The position numbers and the translations under genes are program-made. Of a stretch of DNA of 64,000 nucleotides, positions 8,766 through 19,311 are shown piece by piece (the stretch's first letter is position 1; each line of letters starts with the position of its first letter). Under the pieces are notes generated by a model. That model was given only the letters and a program-made list of their open reading frames with translations. It did no database searches and was not told where the DNA came from. This DNA is from Lenzites betulinus (lineage: Eukaryota > Basidiomycota > Agaricomycetes > Polyporales > Polyporaceae): positions 806,001 through 870,000 of the forward strand of contig JABYQU010000003.1 of NCBI GenBank assembly GCA_022264855.1, written 5' to 3'.

Positions 8766-11700
8766 ATGGATAACCCGGGCTGGCATGCACGCCATCGAGC
8801 ACAAAAGGCAAGTCTTGGCGGTCGCGCCCACTCCCTTGACGTTAACTGTCATCTCCCGACCTCCAGGACGAGGCGCGATGGAGCTCACCGTTCAGAGGGC
8901 CCGACGGCCGATTCCAGCCTGTCGAAGAGATAGGCCCCATGGCGGAACCCTTCGTCGGCGGCTTCAACCTCCCGCCACCCTCTCCGAATCCCTCCGTCGG
9001 CCCCCCTCCGCCTCCAAAGGATCCCTCATGGCTCAAGGCGGGCGTACGAATACCCAGTGCGGGCAACGCGAGCTGGTCCGAGATCTCGCGCACTGAATCC
9101 ACTGTGTCAGGAGCGAACAATCCGCTGCACACCATGTTCGCGAACATGTCCGCGGTCGAACGCTCCAATAACCTCCGCGTCGCGCGCATGAACCCGTACT
9201 TGCAGTTCATGGCGGGGCCCCTTCTCCGCTATGATACTGTGAATGACCGCGGTGTATGGCGTGGTGCGGCCATGGTCGTGAGTGAGTACCCTCTAGCTCC
9301 TGCATCCCGGCTTGAATCGGAGTGCTGAGTGCCGCGCGTGTCATGGTAGCTGCGGACGCAGGCTCGGTGTACGAACCGCTGCCGACCTTGACGTATCACT
9401 GGGATCCTAGCCGCGAGCGCGAGGCTGCGCACGTAAAGCGCCATGTCTCGACGCGCCAGCATGGGAAATCGTTCGACCTAGGACCTCACCCTGCAGACCC
9501 GCTTTCCAACGTCTCCCCAGCTTCCCCTACGCATGAAAATGGCATGTTTAGTGGTCCCGATCCAGAGCAGCGCAGCGTCCCAGGCCAGGAGCTCTATGTA
9601 TACTACGGCAATGGCGGGTAAGCATGTCCTTTGCTGGCCCTCGATGTATTTGGGTGCTGACATTCTTCAGCACGTTTACTTTCTGGCGCTTTATGATTGA
9701 GATACCCCTTACTTCACACGAGATGAAGATTTACTATACCATCAATAATGGGCTGGAGCTCAACTTCCATGTCCCAGGCCGAGACCAAAACATGCGCTGG
9801 GCGGCCTATTCAGTGAGTACATGCTTCTGTCGTACGTGTAACAGGTTCTCACCTCTGCGCAGTGTAATGGGTTTAGTTCGGGCGTGAACTCAGATGACTT
9901 CCGCGGGCCTGGGTTCAAGAGCGGATATGACCCGGTGTGGATGGACCTTCTTGCGCACCACGCGGAGGAACCCTTCCACGCGCTTGTGGGTGGAGGCGAT
10001 CAGCTCTACTGCGACAGCATCATCCGCGAGCCAGAGCTACAAGATTGGGTCAATCAGACCAAACCAGAAGCGAAGCGCAACTACGTGCTAACCGACGAAA
10101 TGCGCCTCGCCATCGACCGGTTCTACTTCAACCACTACTGCCAGTCATTCCGTAGCGGCGCGTTTGCACGCGCCAACAGTACGATGTGCGCCCCGTCCCC
10201 TCCGATCATAGAAGAATGTTTACGTTCGCTTGCTAACGATGGCTGTACAGACCGATGCTGAACATGCTGGGTACGCACCCCCGTGGCCGATGCTGCTAAT
10301 GAAGCTGACTGTCCGGCCCTCGCAGATGATCATGGTGAGCGTGTCCGTGAGGTAAGAGAAGGTTATAGTCGCGCTCATCCGTTCACGTGCAGACCTGGTA
10401 AGCGCGAATAGCCTCCAGCTACTCCGGAGAGCGCACAAGCTAACGCCTTCGAACGTGCAAAGATCGACGGATTTGGCAGCTGTAAGCACTCATGCGCGCA
10501 GACTCTGTTGCATTATGACGTGACGTTGACGGCTCGGTTCTAGATCCTGAAGACTTGATGAAGTCGGAAGTCTTTGGAACGTAAGTGCAGAAGCTAACGC
10601 GCTTGCTTGTACTGAGTTCTATGCGGGGACCCGGTGGGTTATGCCACGTATCTCTCTTTCCTTTAGTATTGGCTCGCGAGGGTATTTCTTTTTCCTCCTG
10701 TTCCAATGCTTTATCAACAGTAAGAAAATTCGGTAAGCTACGCCTCGGAATGTTCTCTCATAATTTTTGCAGTCGAGGTCGATGGCGTCGACGACCTTCG
10801 ACATCCGTTCAAGTCACTCATTATCGGGGGCAATGGTCCCTATGTACCGTTTCCGTCTCACTCATTCCTCTCCTGGCTCGGTCCGCAAGTGCACATATTG
10901 CTTTTGGATTGTCGGTACGTCGTTTTCAGCTTTGCACTATAACACGTTTAGTGTGCTTATCACCGTTAACTCAGTGCGGAGCGGAAGCTGGACCAGGTGT
11001 GCAGCCCGGAAGAGTACAAGGCGGTGTTCACGCGCATGCGTTCCGTCCCGCACACGGTGGAACATCTAGTTGTGCAAATTGGTACGCTCAAATTTCACTG
11101 GGACGTATGCCCGTATGTTGATAGCGGCCTAGGTATCCCCATTGCGTATCCCCGAATGGTGTTTTTGGAGAGCGCACTGGATTCGAAGCTGAATCCTCTA
11201 GTCGCGCTAGGCCGGAACGGTTCAATGGGCTTGTCGGGCTTTGTGAACAAGTTCAATGCCGATGCCGAGCTGCTAGACGATCTGGTCAGTATGCCATGTG
11301 TTTAGCGGCAGTCTATATGCTCACCCTTCGCAGAATGACCACTGGACCGCTAAACTCCACAAGGTACGTAATCCCGCATTGCTGTGTCCGCCAGTACCGC
11401 TAACGCCTGTGCCTGCAGAAAGAACGCAATTGGCTAATTCAAGAGCTGCAGACGTACGCCTTAGATCGACATTCACGCGTCAGCTTCGTGTCTGGCGACG
11501 TGCACTGTGCAGCTGTCGGTGTCTTCAAAACGTGGGTCAAGGAGAAGAAGAGGTCATCGGTTGACCCCGCCATGGACCATCGCTACATGGTCAACGTCAC
11601 TTCTAGTATGTACTATCGTCTTTGAGAAGGGCATCCACGCTGATCTTTATCCCCTAGGCGCCATCGTCAATACCCCGTACGTGCCCACGCGATGTATCCG

Positions 11701-12122
11701 CTCGACTCGTTACTGACGGTACCCACAGCCCACCGAACGGCGTGATCACTATGGTTTCTGCACTTTCATCGAAGACCCACCGGACGTTGCACCACGCACA
11801 AACGGACGAAACCATGGTGGGTGTTAGTATACGCGCTCCGCATTTCGCAGGTACTCATGCACATTCAGGTCCCAATTTTCGATAAAGACACGGATGGCAG
11901 CCAGCCTAAGAGCAAGTATATCATGGGACGCCGAAACTGGTGTAGTGTCCGATGGGATCCTACCACAGGAGATATCATCTGGGACATCCGAGTCGAGATT
12001 CGGAAAGGCTATGGCCAAACCACTGGGTAAGTCGTCCTCGACGGATATTGTTTACAGCTGGTTGGCTGATGGTCCGCCCTAGGTACGCCATCCGCTCTCC
12101 ACCGCCGCGGTGGAAGTCCTAG
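8766..12122 (+). CDS. PhoD-like metallophosphatase domain protein, intron-dense
   Basis: Large fungal protein with a PhoD-type calcineurin-like metallophosphoesterase core; the substrate is unknown. An N-terminal disordered Pro-rich region (about 8939-9030) is followed by a beta-rich segment (VWRGAAMVV, LPTLTYHWDPS, FWRFMIEIPLT) and then the catalytic core. Core elements are FHALVGGGDQLYCDSI (GGDQ metal-binding block), LTDEMRLAIDRFYFNHY, IPMLNMLDDHDLIDGFGSYP (DDHD metal ligands) and VSFVSGDVHCAAVG (GDVH block). It ends with IIWDIRVEIRKGYGQTTGYAI. Splicing of the DDHDL motif needs two microexons, 10326-10334 (9 nt) and 10393-10397 (5 nt). The start at 8766 uses a GC-AG intron (8808-8866, AG/GCAAGT). 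If that is wrong, the ATG at 8939 is the fallback. Roughly twenty exons are needed. It converges on BRE2. Confidence 0.8.
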
Positions 12123-12403
12123 TAATTTCTTCAAACAACTTTTCGTCACCACGCTCCTTTCTGGTTTTTGTTACCGTATCATTATGCACGCTCATTTTGC
12201 TCTATCTCCCGCAGTATCATCCTGAGGCTGGGTAATCACCGTCATCATGCGGTCGCTCTTCTCTCGGTCGCTCACTTACTCACTCGATATTATACCCCCA
12301 CTGTATCTATTATCAGTCTTCTTGTAATATGCAGCCACCGCTTGGTTACTCGACGGAAGACATGTCCATATTTGCCTCGTCTGGTCCTACGCTCACTATC
12401 CCC

Positions 12404-14401
12404 CTACGATATCGCGTCCTCAATGAACTCCCGCGTCTCCGCGTCGTCCATAGCCATGTCCCCGTCCGTCTCCACACCGGCATCGTGCGCCACGCCATCG
12501 CCCTCCTCGTAGTCCGTGTTGTACGCACTCGTGTCGTTGTACCCCGCGAGCCCCGCAAGCTGCGCATCGATGCTCGACGCCACCGTCGGCGCGGGCGAGG
12601 GCACACGCTCGCTGTCCTCGCGCACGTCCGGCGTCCCCGCGCCCGGGCTCGGGATGAGCATCGGCGGGCCATAGTCGACCTCTTGCTGCGCGTAGAGCGC
12701 GGCGGGCCACTCGGAGGAGAGCTTGCTCTTCTTCGGCACTGAGTCGACGTCGCGCTCGTGGTGCGCGGCAGCTTTGCGATCGCGTCGTGCTGCAGCCTGG
12801 GCGCGCCGTTTCGCGTTGCGCTGCTCGCGCTTTTCCTGCTGGACGTGCTCGTCGTCTGCCTCGGGCTGGCGGGCTGTGAGCATGCGCGTATGCGGCGATG
12901 GAGCGAGAAGGCTTACCTTGTGTGTCTTGAGTGCCTCCTTCTCTTCTTGCTCGTCCAATGCCCACTGCTCGGACATGTACTCGCTGTACCGCTCGCATAT
13001 GGGCCGCCAGGTCGGCTTTGTATCCGGCTGGGGTTTGATGTCGACTTCGCCCGGATTCGCAACGACGGCGTCGATATCCGGCGGCGGTGGGATGTCGAAG
13101 TCTGGGCCTGGGTTGATGTGCACCTGCGCGCCGTTGAAGAGCGAGACGATCGGGTAGTACCCCAGCGTGCCGTCGTCGAACGGATTCTCCTTGTGCTCCC
13201 GCAGGCCCTCCTTGTTCGCGCGCTTCTTGTGCTCTGCCTTGTTCGGCGAGGCGCGTAGCGGCAGGTAGTCGTATAGGTCTTGGAACGCGATGCCCTGGCA
13301 CTCTCCATTCACGAAGAACGCGATGTATGACTCGGGCCCTAGTGTCGGTAACGGGCGCATGGGCGTGGACTCGGGTGCACCGGCAGCGCCCTTCCCCCGT
13401 GCGATTGACGGAATGTTCTTCACCGTCGCGGACTTCTTCGTCGATGATGACGGAAGCGAGCTCGCGTTCGTTGCCTTCGCGCGGTCGCTCGCGTCCATGA
13501 GGGCGACCATCTCCTTCGACTGCGTGTACTCGAGCGACTCGAAGTACTCCTGCCCCTTGAACTCGATCGCGATCCGTTCGCGCTTCACATGCGCAGGGTC
13601 GTGCGCGTCCCTCCGCTCGGGCTTGCGTCGAGGCGGGAGGCAGATGTACATCCCCACGACGTCCCCGGTGCGGAACGGGCGCCCGTACGGGCGCGGGCGC
13701 GACAGGTGCACCTTCTCGCCCGTCTTGTCGCGCACCGCGTAGCTGTACCCGTCGTACCCCGCCGGCGCGTTCAGTGGCGCCTCGCGGCGTGCCCACCCGA
13801 GGCGGACGTGGCTGCCCTCGGCGCGCTTGAGCGCGGACGCCTTGTCGCCCGCGCCGAGGTCGATCTTGACCTCCATGTACCAGCGGCCCTCGCGCACGGG
13901 CGCATTGCAGCGCGCGCTGCGGAAGCCCTTCTCGCCCTGCAGCCCGAGTCCGTCCTGCGTGACCTTGATGAACGGGCTCCGGTCCTCCCACGAGACGCGG
14001 AACGTCGCGGGGTGAGACTCGATGGTGCGGAACGGGAGCGCGGACTCCGGCGGGGTGAGCCCGGCGGGGGTGTACCGGAAGTTGAGGCGGTTGAAGCAGA
14101 GCGGCTCTGTCGTGTAGAATGGCGAGTTTGGTCCTACCGGGGCGAAACCGGGGTGTCTGGACACGCTCAAGCGAGGGCGCGATGCAAGGTCGGCGTGCCG
14201 CGAGCTGAGCACAAGGTTTTCGGGCCCAGGGGTAGCGCCCGGGTCAGAGGGGGCGGGAGAAGACGCAGCGGTGTGAACGAGTGCAGCATGCTTGCGTTTG
14301 CGCGGATTGTGGTTTTGGTGGAGGTGGACCGGCGGTGTTGAGACTGGGGGCGTCGAGACCGGAGGAGTAGAGGCTTCGCGGGAGATTGTGGAGACCTCCA
14401 T
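12404..14401 (-). CDS. BRE2: COMPASS histone H3K4 methyltransferase subunit Bre2/Ash2 (SPRY domain)
   Basis: Nuclear protein matching Bre2/ASH2L, which with the RbBP5, Dpy30 and WDR5 homologues activates Set1 for H3K4 methylation. The N-terminal 90 residues are Pro/Ser-rich with TPPVSTPPVSTPP repeats. The SPRY domain begins FRTIESHPATFRVSWEDRSPFIKVTQDGLGL and runs through GRWYMEVKIDLG, VRLGWARREAPLNAPAGYDGYSYAVRDKTGEKVHLSRPRPYG and GDVVGMYICLPP. After a disordered insert it resumes as SYIAFFVNGECQGIAFQDLY, then LGYYPIVSLFNGAQVHINPGPDF. The C-terminus is basic then acidic. An in-frame 51-nt intron is likely at 12916-12866 (GTAAGC to GCCAG), giving 648 instead of 665 aa. No PHD finger is visible, which fits Bre2 better than metazoan ASH2L. 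Two long antisense/alternate-frame ORFs over this gene are shadows. Confidence 0.87.
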   Translation of the reverse strand: MEVSTISREASTPPVSTPPVSTPPVHLHQNHNPRKRKHAALVHTAASSPAPSDPGATPGPENLVLSSRHADLASRPRLSVSRHPGFAPVGPNSPFYTTEPLCFNRLNFRYTPAGLTPPESALPFRTIESHPATFRVSWEDRSPFIKVTQDGLGLQGEKGFRSARCNAPVREGRWYMEVKIDLGAGDKASALKRAEGSHVRLGWARREAPLNAPAGYDGYSYAVRDKTGEKVHLSRPRPYGRPFRTGDVVGMYICLPPRRKPERRDAHDPAHVKRERIAIEFKGQEYFESLEYTQSKEMVALMDASDRAKATNASSLPSSSTKKSATVKNIPSIARGKGAAGAPESTPMRPLPTLGPESYIAFFVNGECQGIAFQDLYDYLPLRASPNKAEHKKRANKEGLREHKENPFDDGTLGYYPIVSLFNGAQVHINPGPDFDIPPPPDIDAVVANPGEVDIKPQPDTKPTWRPICERYSEYMSEQWALDEQEEKEALKTHKVSLLAPSPHTRMLTARQPEADDEHVQQEKREQRNAKRRAQAAARRDRKAAAHHERDVDSVPKKSKLSSEWPAALYAQQEVDYGPPMLIPSPGAGTPDVREDSERVPSPAPTVASSIDAQLAGLAGYNDTSAYNTDYEEGDGVAHDAGVETDGDMAMDDAETREFIEDAIS

Positions 14402-14803
14402 AATAATTTACCTTGTCAAACCGCCTGTTGGCGGGACATTCTGCGATAGATATGAGGTACTCACAGCAGATTACGCACACTGGGTTCTCGGGCAGATGAG
14501 TGGACTGGATGAGGGTGGGACGTGGATGTCGGCGGGCTCGGACCAGGTTGGCCACACTACCGAATGATGAAAAGGGTGGGACCTTGGAGGGTATTACGCG
14601 TATACAGAGTGGTACACAAGGCCTATATAAACACCAAGAGCAAACAGACGAGCACGGATAGCAGGAGGTGGCGAGAACGAGAACGAGGACGAAGACAAGA
14701 CCGAGACACCGCCGTTCGCTGTAGACGGCGAACAAGCGCCCAAGCCACAGAATACTGGCGTCTACGCGTGCTCATATTCTCTCCTCCTCCCTCCGCTTTC
14801 CAC
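14402..14803. promoter_or_regulatory. Divergent promoter region between BRE2 and the RsfS-like gene
   Basis: A 402-bp gap between diverging genes. It holds a CTATATAAA word at 14623-14631 that reads as a TATA box towards the + strand gene, about 175 bp before its ATG. Assignment to one gene is uncertain. Confidence 0.4.
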
Positions 14804-15618
14804 ATGCTCTGCTCAAGGTTTGCTCGGGATGCACGCGCTCTTGCTGCATGCGTACCACGCCGGAGTCCACTCTATGCCAGTGAGCTAGCTCGGCGGACTC
14901 TCTCTGTTTCGGCCGCGACCTTGTCCGGTCATCCGTCGTCTAGCACGTCCTCCACCCCCGCACCCATTCCATGGTTCGTTGATCCATCTGAGGCTGAGGC
15001 TGCTGTATCGCCCTACGGACGGCGTTCTTCCCTGCCGCAAGCACCGACCAAGCCTGTCGCGCCTCTGCCTACTGCTCTCTCCACAGATCACCCAATAACG
15101 CATCTGCATGCGGAACTCAAAGCATCCCCGCACTTGGAGGCGGGAACTCTGCTTGTTTGCAGGCCTATCCCAACGGCAACGGGGCCTCCGCTGCCTCCGT
15201 CCATGCCTAAGGGACGGAGAAAGAGAGGAAGGTCGTATGTCGGCGAGGGTGTGTCAGAAGACACTGGGGGAATATGGGAGTGGATTGTGATTGCACAGGT
15301 AAAATGCTTCCATCCTGCTCCTTGCGTCCAGATTGATCGACAGGGTCCCTTAGGTAAAGGAAGGGACTGAGGACCGGGGTGCCATTGAATCTGTCATACG
15401 GATCGTCAGGAAAACGGTATCTTGTCATTATTCTCCAGCATGAGCCACCCTTACACATTCTCCAGCTTCTCACTGCAGACCCTCCGACCTTGCTACCGTT
15501 GAATAACAAGCGTCGTATCAACGGCGGGTGGGCAATGATCGATGCTGGGGATTTTGCCGTGCATATCGTCAGTAAAGAGGCGAGGGAAAAGTACTTCCCT
15601 GACAGGAGGGATTGGTAG
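14804..15618 (+). CDS. Mitochondrial ribosome assembly factor of the RsfS/MALSU1 (DUF143) family
   Basis: Predicted 236-aa protein. In bacteria RsfS binds ribosomal protein uL14 and prevents subunit joining. The mitochondrial homologues (MALSU1, and the Atp25 N-terminus in yeast) assist large-subunit assembly. Exons 14804-15298, 15354-15416 and 15466-15618 keep phase. The first 35 residues are Arg/Ala/Ser-rich with no acidic residue until about position 10 (MLCSRFARDARALAACVPRR), a good mitochondrial presequence. PWFVDPSE begins the conserved part. The C-terminal NGGWAMIDAGDFAVHIVSKEAREKYF is the diagnostic RsfS block (W-x-x-x-D-x-G-D-x-x-V-H). A long insert between the two blocks (about residues 80-160) is lineage-specific and of unknown role. 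Confidence 0.85.
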
Positions 15619-16102
15619 ACCGTGAGTGTTGGTTCCATTCCAAGTAATATACACGCTCATCGTGCAGACAGTATCGTAGCAGCCACATCGCAGTAATCAT
15701 GGAAGCCTACTACGCCTATAATGCATCCACACTTCCATTTCCATCTCGAGAAACCCCATCTGGTCCACGTCCTAGAGGAAATCCTCGTATAATATGAGGC
15801 CAATGTGGGTGCCGATGCGCGCCCATGAAATTTGTGTATACGTCTCGTCCCGAAGCCCTCTCATGGGGATGAAGATATGGTTTGATTAACGTGTGTAGGT
15901 CGGCCGAACGTGCCTGCTAAAAGTTACCTTCTGTTGCGTGTAAGGGTATCCAGACCCCGATATTGTAGCAGCTTTTCCTACCCGCCGTGGCCCGTCTCTG
16001 GACTCGGAACTCCGGAGGACCGGGCAGAGTAGGGTAGAGAGCGCGTGGCCGAACACACGCAAGGTCTACGCCGACGCCTAGACGGCACTCCCCATGTGCA
16101 AA

Positions 16103-16185
16103 GCTGTTATCGAAACGACAACTACCGTGTAGGTCCTGGGTGACGCGCCCACCGACTCGACATGGTGCAGGAACAAGCAGAGGTG
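16103..16185 (+). repeat. Diverged direct repeat, copy A
   Basis: Begins GCTGTTATCGAAACGACAAC and shares GGGTGACGCG, a CTCGACA word and a GCAGGAACAAGCAGAG block with copy B about 470 bp downstream. Identity is imperfect, with small indels. It does not look coding. Confidence 0.55.
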
Positions 16186-16574
16186 CTATATGCATTGTAA
16201 CGAGAGTCGATGTTCCTGCCCCATGAACTGTGCTGTGAGTGTCATACACATGAGTTGAACATGTGAATTTGACGACGTGCTCCACGGTAACCGTTGTGCA
16301 GCGGACTAAGCGTATGGGCTACGCATGTTGTAATGTGCTTCTGCTACTGCCGATGGCAAGGAGTACCTGCCAACCAGGGTGCTTTTTAGATGAGAAACAT
16401 AGGAGAGTTTGTATTTCGATGTACGTGAGCTTCGCTACTAGATGCCGATCGGTGTATGCGCATAGAGTTGGCAGAGCGTGAAGCGCCCTGGTTGAGTGAT
16501 CATATGGTCTTGATCGATGTATGCAGGCCTGCCGGGCCGTGCCGTCGAACAAACACCCCTACCAAAAGTACGAG

Positions 16575-16651
16575 GCTGTTCTAAGAACGACCACTGCCGC
16601 TAGGGTGACGCGTCCAACGGCTCGACAGTGCGCAGGAGTAAGCAGAGAGGT
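16575..16651 (+). repeat. Diverged direct repeat, copy B
   Basis: Begins GCTGTTCTAAGAACGACCAC and carries the same GGGTGACGCG, CTCGACA and GCAGGAGTAAGCAGAG words, in the same order and orientation as copy A. It lies about 290 bp upstream of the first reductase start. Confidence 0.55.
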
Positions 16652-16841
16652 CAGCGAGAACACTGCGGCGACGTGCGATATTTCCGTGTATGGTGATCGT
16701 GTTACCGCTTATGGGCATGTCGACATGTGAGACGGCTTGTCTTGATCAGTGTTTGTTTCTCTCACTCGTGGCCTATCTGGTTGGCTCCATGGGAATCGAT
16801 GTTCACGAAGTCCACTCTTTTCGGAGGCAGGAGGCGTGAGG

Positions 16842-16849
16842 TATATAAA
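16842..16849 (+). promoter_or_regulatory. TATA box of aldo-keto reductase gene 1
   Basis: TATATAAAG-type sequence about 90 bp before the ATG at 16938, followed by a CT-rich leader (16885-16930). This is a consistent core promoter layout. Confidence 0.6.
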
Positions 16850-16937
16850 GCCGCGAGGGGCCATCCGGCATCCTCAGCACCCCATTCATCGTCCTCTACC
16901 TCTCACTCGAACCCCACGAACTACATCGTAACTCACA

Positions 16938-18748
16938 ATGTCTGCCGGAAAGAAGATGGAATACGGTATGCTGATCCGTTTGTGCCAGTTAGGAGATGCG
17001 ACGGTGCTCACTACGTATATCTAGTCCGCCTCGGTAACTCCGGCTTGAAGGTGTCCAAGTTCATTCTCGGATGCATGTCCTACGGCTCGCCTGAGTGGCA
17101 GGAGTGGGTCCTTGGCGAGGAGGAGGCCATCAAGCATATCAAGTTTGCGTATGTCGCCTTTCATTGAAACCCGAATTTCGTTTCTATTCTGACCACAAAA
17201 AACCTAAAAGCTACGACCACGGCATCACGACGTTCGATACTGCAGATGTATGTATCGGAATGATGCCAGTTGAATTCCGGCCGAAGTAATCTGACGCGGA
17301 CTGCATCGTTACAGGTCTATTCGAACGGCCTGTCTGAAGTCGTCCTCGGAAAGGCGATCAAGCAGCTGAACCTTCCTCGCGAAGAGCTCGTGATCATGAC
17401 CAAGGTGGATACGAGCCTTGCCACTACTCGATACAACGTTTCCTGACTAGATTGTTGCCTTTGTAGCTGTACAGCCCCGTTCCGAGCAAGCCCGACGTCA
17501 ATGTCTGGAACCCGGGTTTCAACCCGCTCGACCAAGGCATCATCAATCAGCAAGGCCTCAGCCGCAAGGTCCGCTAGCGTTCGACTCGATATACGGCATC
17601 TGTTGACATTGACATTTGCACAACCTGCAGCACATTTTCGATGGCGTCAAGAACTCTCTGGCGCGTCTGCAGCTTGACTACGTCGATATCTTGTTCTGTA
17701 TGTCGCATATGCTGCACATCATCATAGATTGCTCACTCATTTATTTTAGGCCACCGTTTCGACTACAACACGCCGATCGAGGAGACGGTCAGTATCTCAT
17801 CCGCAGTGACCCTGCGGGTCGTCTGATACGATACGATTTCCAGATGCAAGCACTTCACGATGTTGTGAAGGCCGGTTACGTGCGCTACATCGGCATGAGT
17901 TCGTGCTATGCCTACCAGTGTACGTCTTCTGATAATTGATAAGTACCGATGGTACTAACGAGGAGCCCGGCTGTATGCAGTCCACCAGATGCAGAGTAAG
18001 CGAATCGAGCGAAAAATCACTTCGCACCACTAACATTGAACACAGACTATGCGATTGCGAACAAGCTCACGCCCTTCATCGTGATGCAAAACCACTACAG
18101 CTTGATCTACCGTGAAGAGGAGCGCGAGATGTTCCCCACTCTCAAGGTGGGCTCGGCTTCTGATGTCTGAGCTGCATATAGTAACTCACGCCGCCCTCGC
18201 GATGTAGGCATTCGGCGTTGGTGCCGTGCCGTGGTCGCCGCTCGGCCGTGGGCTCCTGACGCGCCCGATCAAGGAGGAGACGCTTCGTGGCAAAACCGAC
18301 GGGTACGTCCATTGTTTCACTCGGCCGTCTGAAATTCACTTCGCTAACGGACCGGCTCGGCCCAGGTTCATGTACTTCCTCCAGCAGCCGTACATCCCCG
18401 CGGTTGTTGGCCGGTATGCCTCTTGCTGACAGAGCGCGCCGGCATGAATACTAATTGTATTTTTTTAGCGTCGAGGAGCTTGCAAAGAAGAAGGGCATCA
18501 GCATGGCACAGGTCTCGACTGCTTGGATCCTTTCCAAGCCTGGCGTGTCCGCCCCTATCATTGGCACCACGAACTTGAAGAACCTCGAGGACATTCTCGG
18601 TGCGTTACAAGCTCGAACTTGCTATGAATATATGACCTTCTAACCGATGGACTACTACGTAGGCGCTATCGATGTGAAGCTGACTGAGGAGGAAATCAAG
18701 TATCTGGAGGAGGCCTACCAGCCGACGAACATCGTCGGACACTGGTAA
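16938..18748 (+). CDS. Aldo-keto reductase, aryl-alcohol-dehydrogenase-like, tandem copy 1
   Basis: NADPH-dependent aldo-keto reductase of about 345 aa. Fourteen exons are inferred, one of them only 15 nt (17981-17995). The TIM-barrel starts with VRLGNSGLKVSKFILGCMSYGS. The catalytic tetrad is visible: Asp in TTFDTADVYSNG, Tyr in the same block, Lys in LVIMTKLYSP and His in DILFCHRFDYNTPIEET. The C-terminal cofactor-binding region has VPWSPLGRGLLTRP and STAWILSKPGVSAPIIGTTNLKNLED, typical of AAD/YakC-type reductases that act on aryl or aliphatic aldehydes. The next gene is a tandem paralogue with the same exon plan. The substrate cannot be told from sequence. A role in aromatic aldehyde detoxification during lignocellulose breakdown is inference. 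Confidence 0.9.
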
Positions 18749-19311
18749 ATAAGTTGTCGCTTGTCACAGCCCTCTAGCCATCCAGGTACATTGTAACAAC
18801 TGGAACGTGAATTCACAAATTTGTCGACCCTTTGGCTAGACCGTTTTAAAGCTGCCGCGGCTTGTAGACTTCGAAAGATGCAGCTGACGGCTAAATAAAC
18901 AGCGTAGCGCGCTCGATCACTACATGCCAAAAATATGCTCGGGCGGCTTGATGAGCAACGTGGAATGTTGTGAGGTTCTGGTAAGTTAGCTAGAGCATTT
19001 TGAAACCGCTTCTTGAGATGATGTCACACCCTGTACAGATCCTGGTTTTCCCACAGCAACGAATGGACCACAATTGAATCGGACTCGGGGTGCCGTCGGG
19101 CTCTCCGTGGGATGCATCGACTGGGAAGACATGCCCGAGTCGCCAGCTTGACTACGTTCGGCCGCCGAATAGAGTTACTTCTGAATTTCTCAGCGTTTGG
19201 GTTTGACCATTGCCAGGCTACAAAACACCTGGGAGGTGAGGTCGGTCGGATAGGATTCCGCAGCTCTCACCCTCTCCCGATATCGCATTACCTCACCACT
19301 CTCGACTGACC
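18749..19311. promoter_or_regulatory. Intergenic region and promoter of aldo-keto reductase gene 2
   Basis: A 563-bp gap between tandem paralogues. It shows no clear similarity to the region upstream of copy 1, so the promoters appear to have diverged. No strong TATA box was found. Confidence 0.4.

Larger units (their letters stand above)
15619..16937. other. Intergenic region upstream of the aldo-keto reductase pair
   Basis: A 1.3-kb stretch without a convincing gene. It holds two diverged copies of an 80-bp sequence, listed as repeats, and the TATA box of the first reductase gene. Confidence 0.45.

Noticed and set aside
12420..13991. 523-codon minus-strand frame inside BRE2
   Set aside because: Same strand but shifted frame, Arg/Ala-rich translation typical of a frame shadow. 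The SPRY domain lies in the other frame.
13589..14341. 250-codon + strand frame opposite BRE2
   Set aside because: Arg/Val/Glu-rich antisense shadow with no domain.
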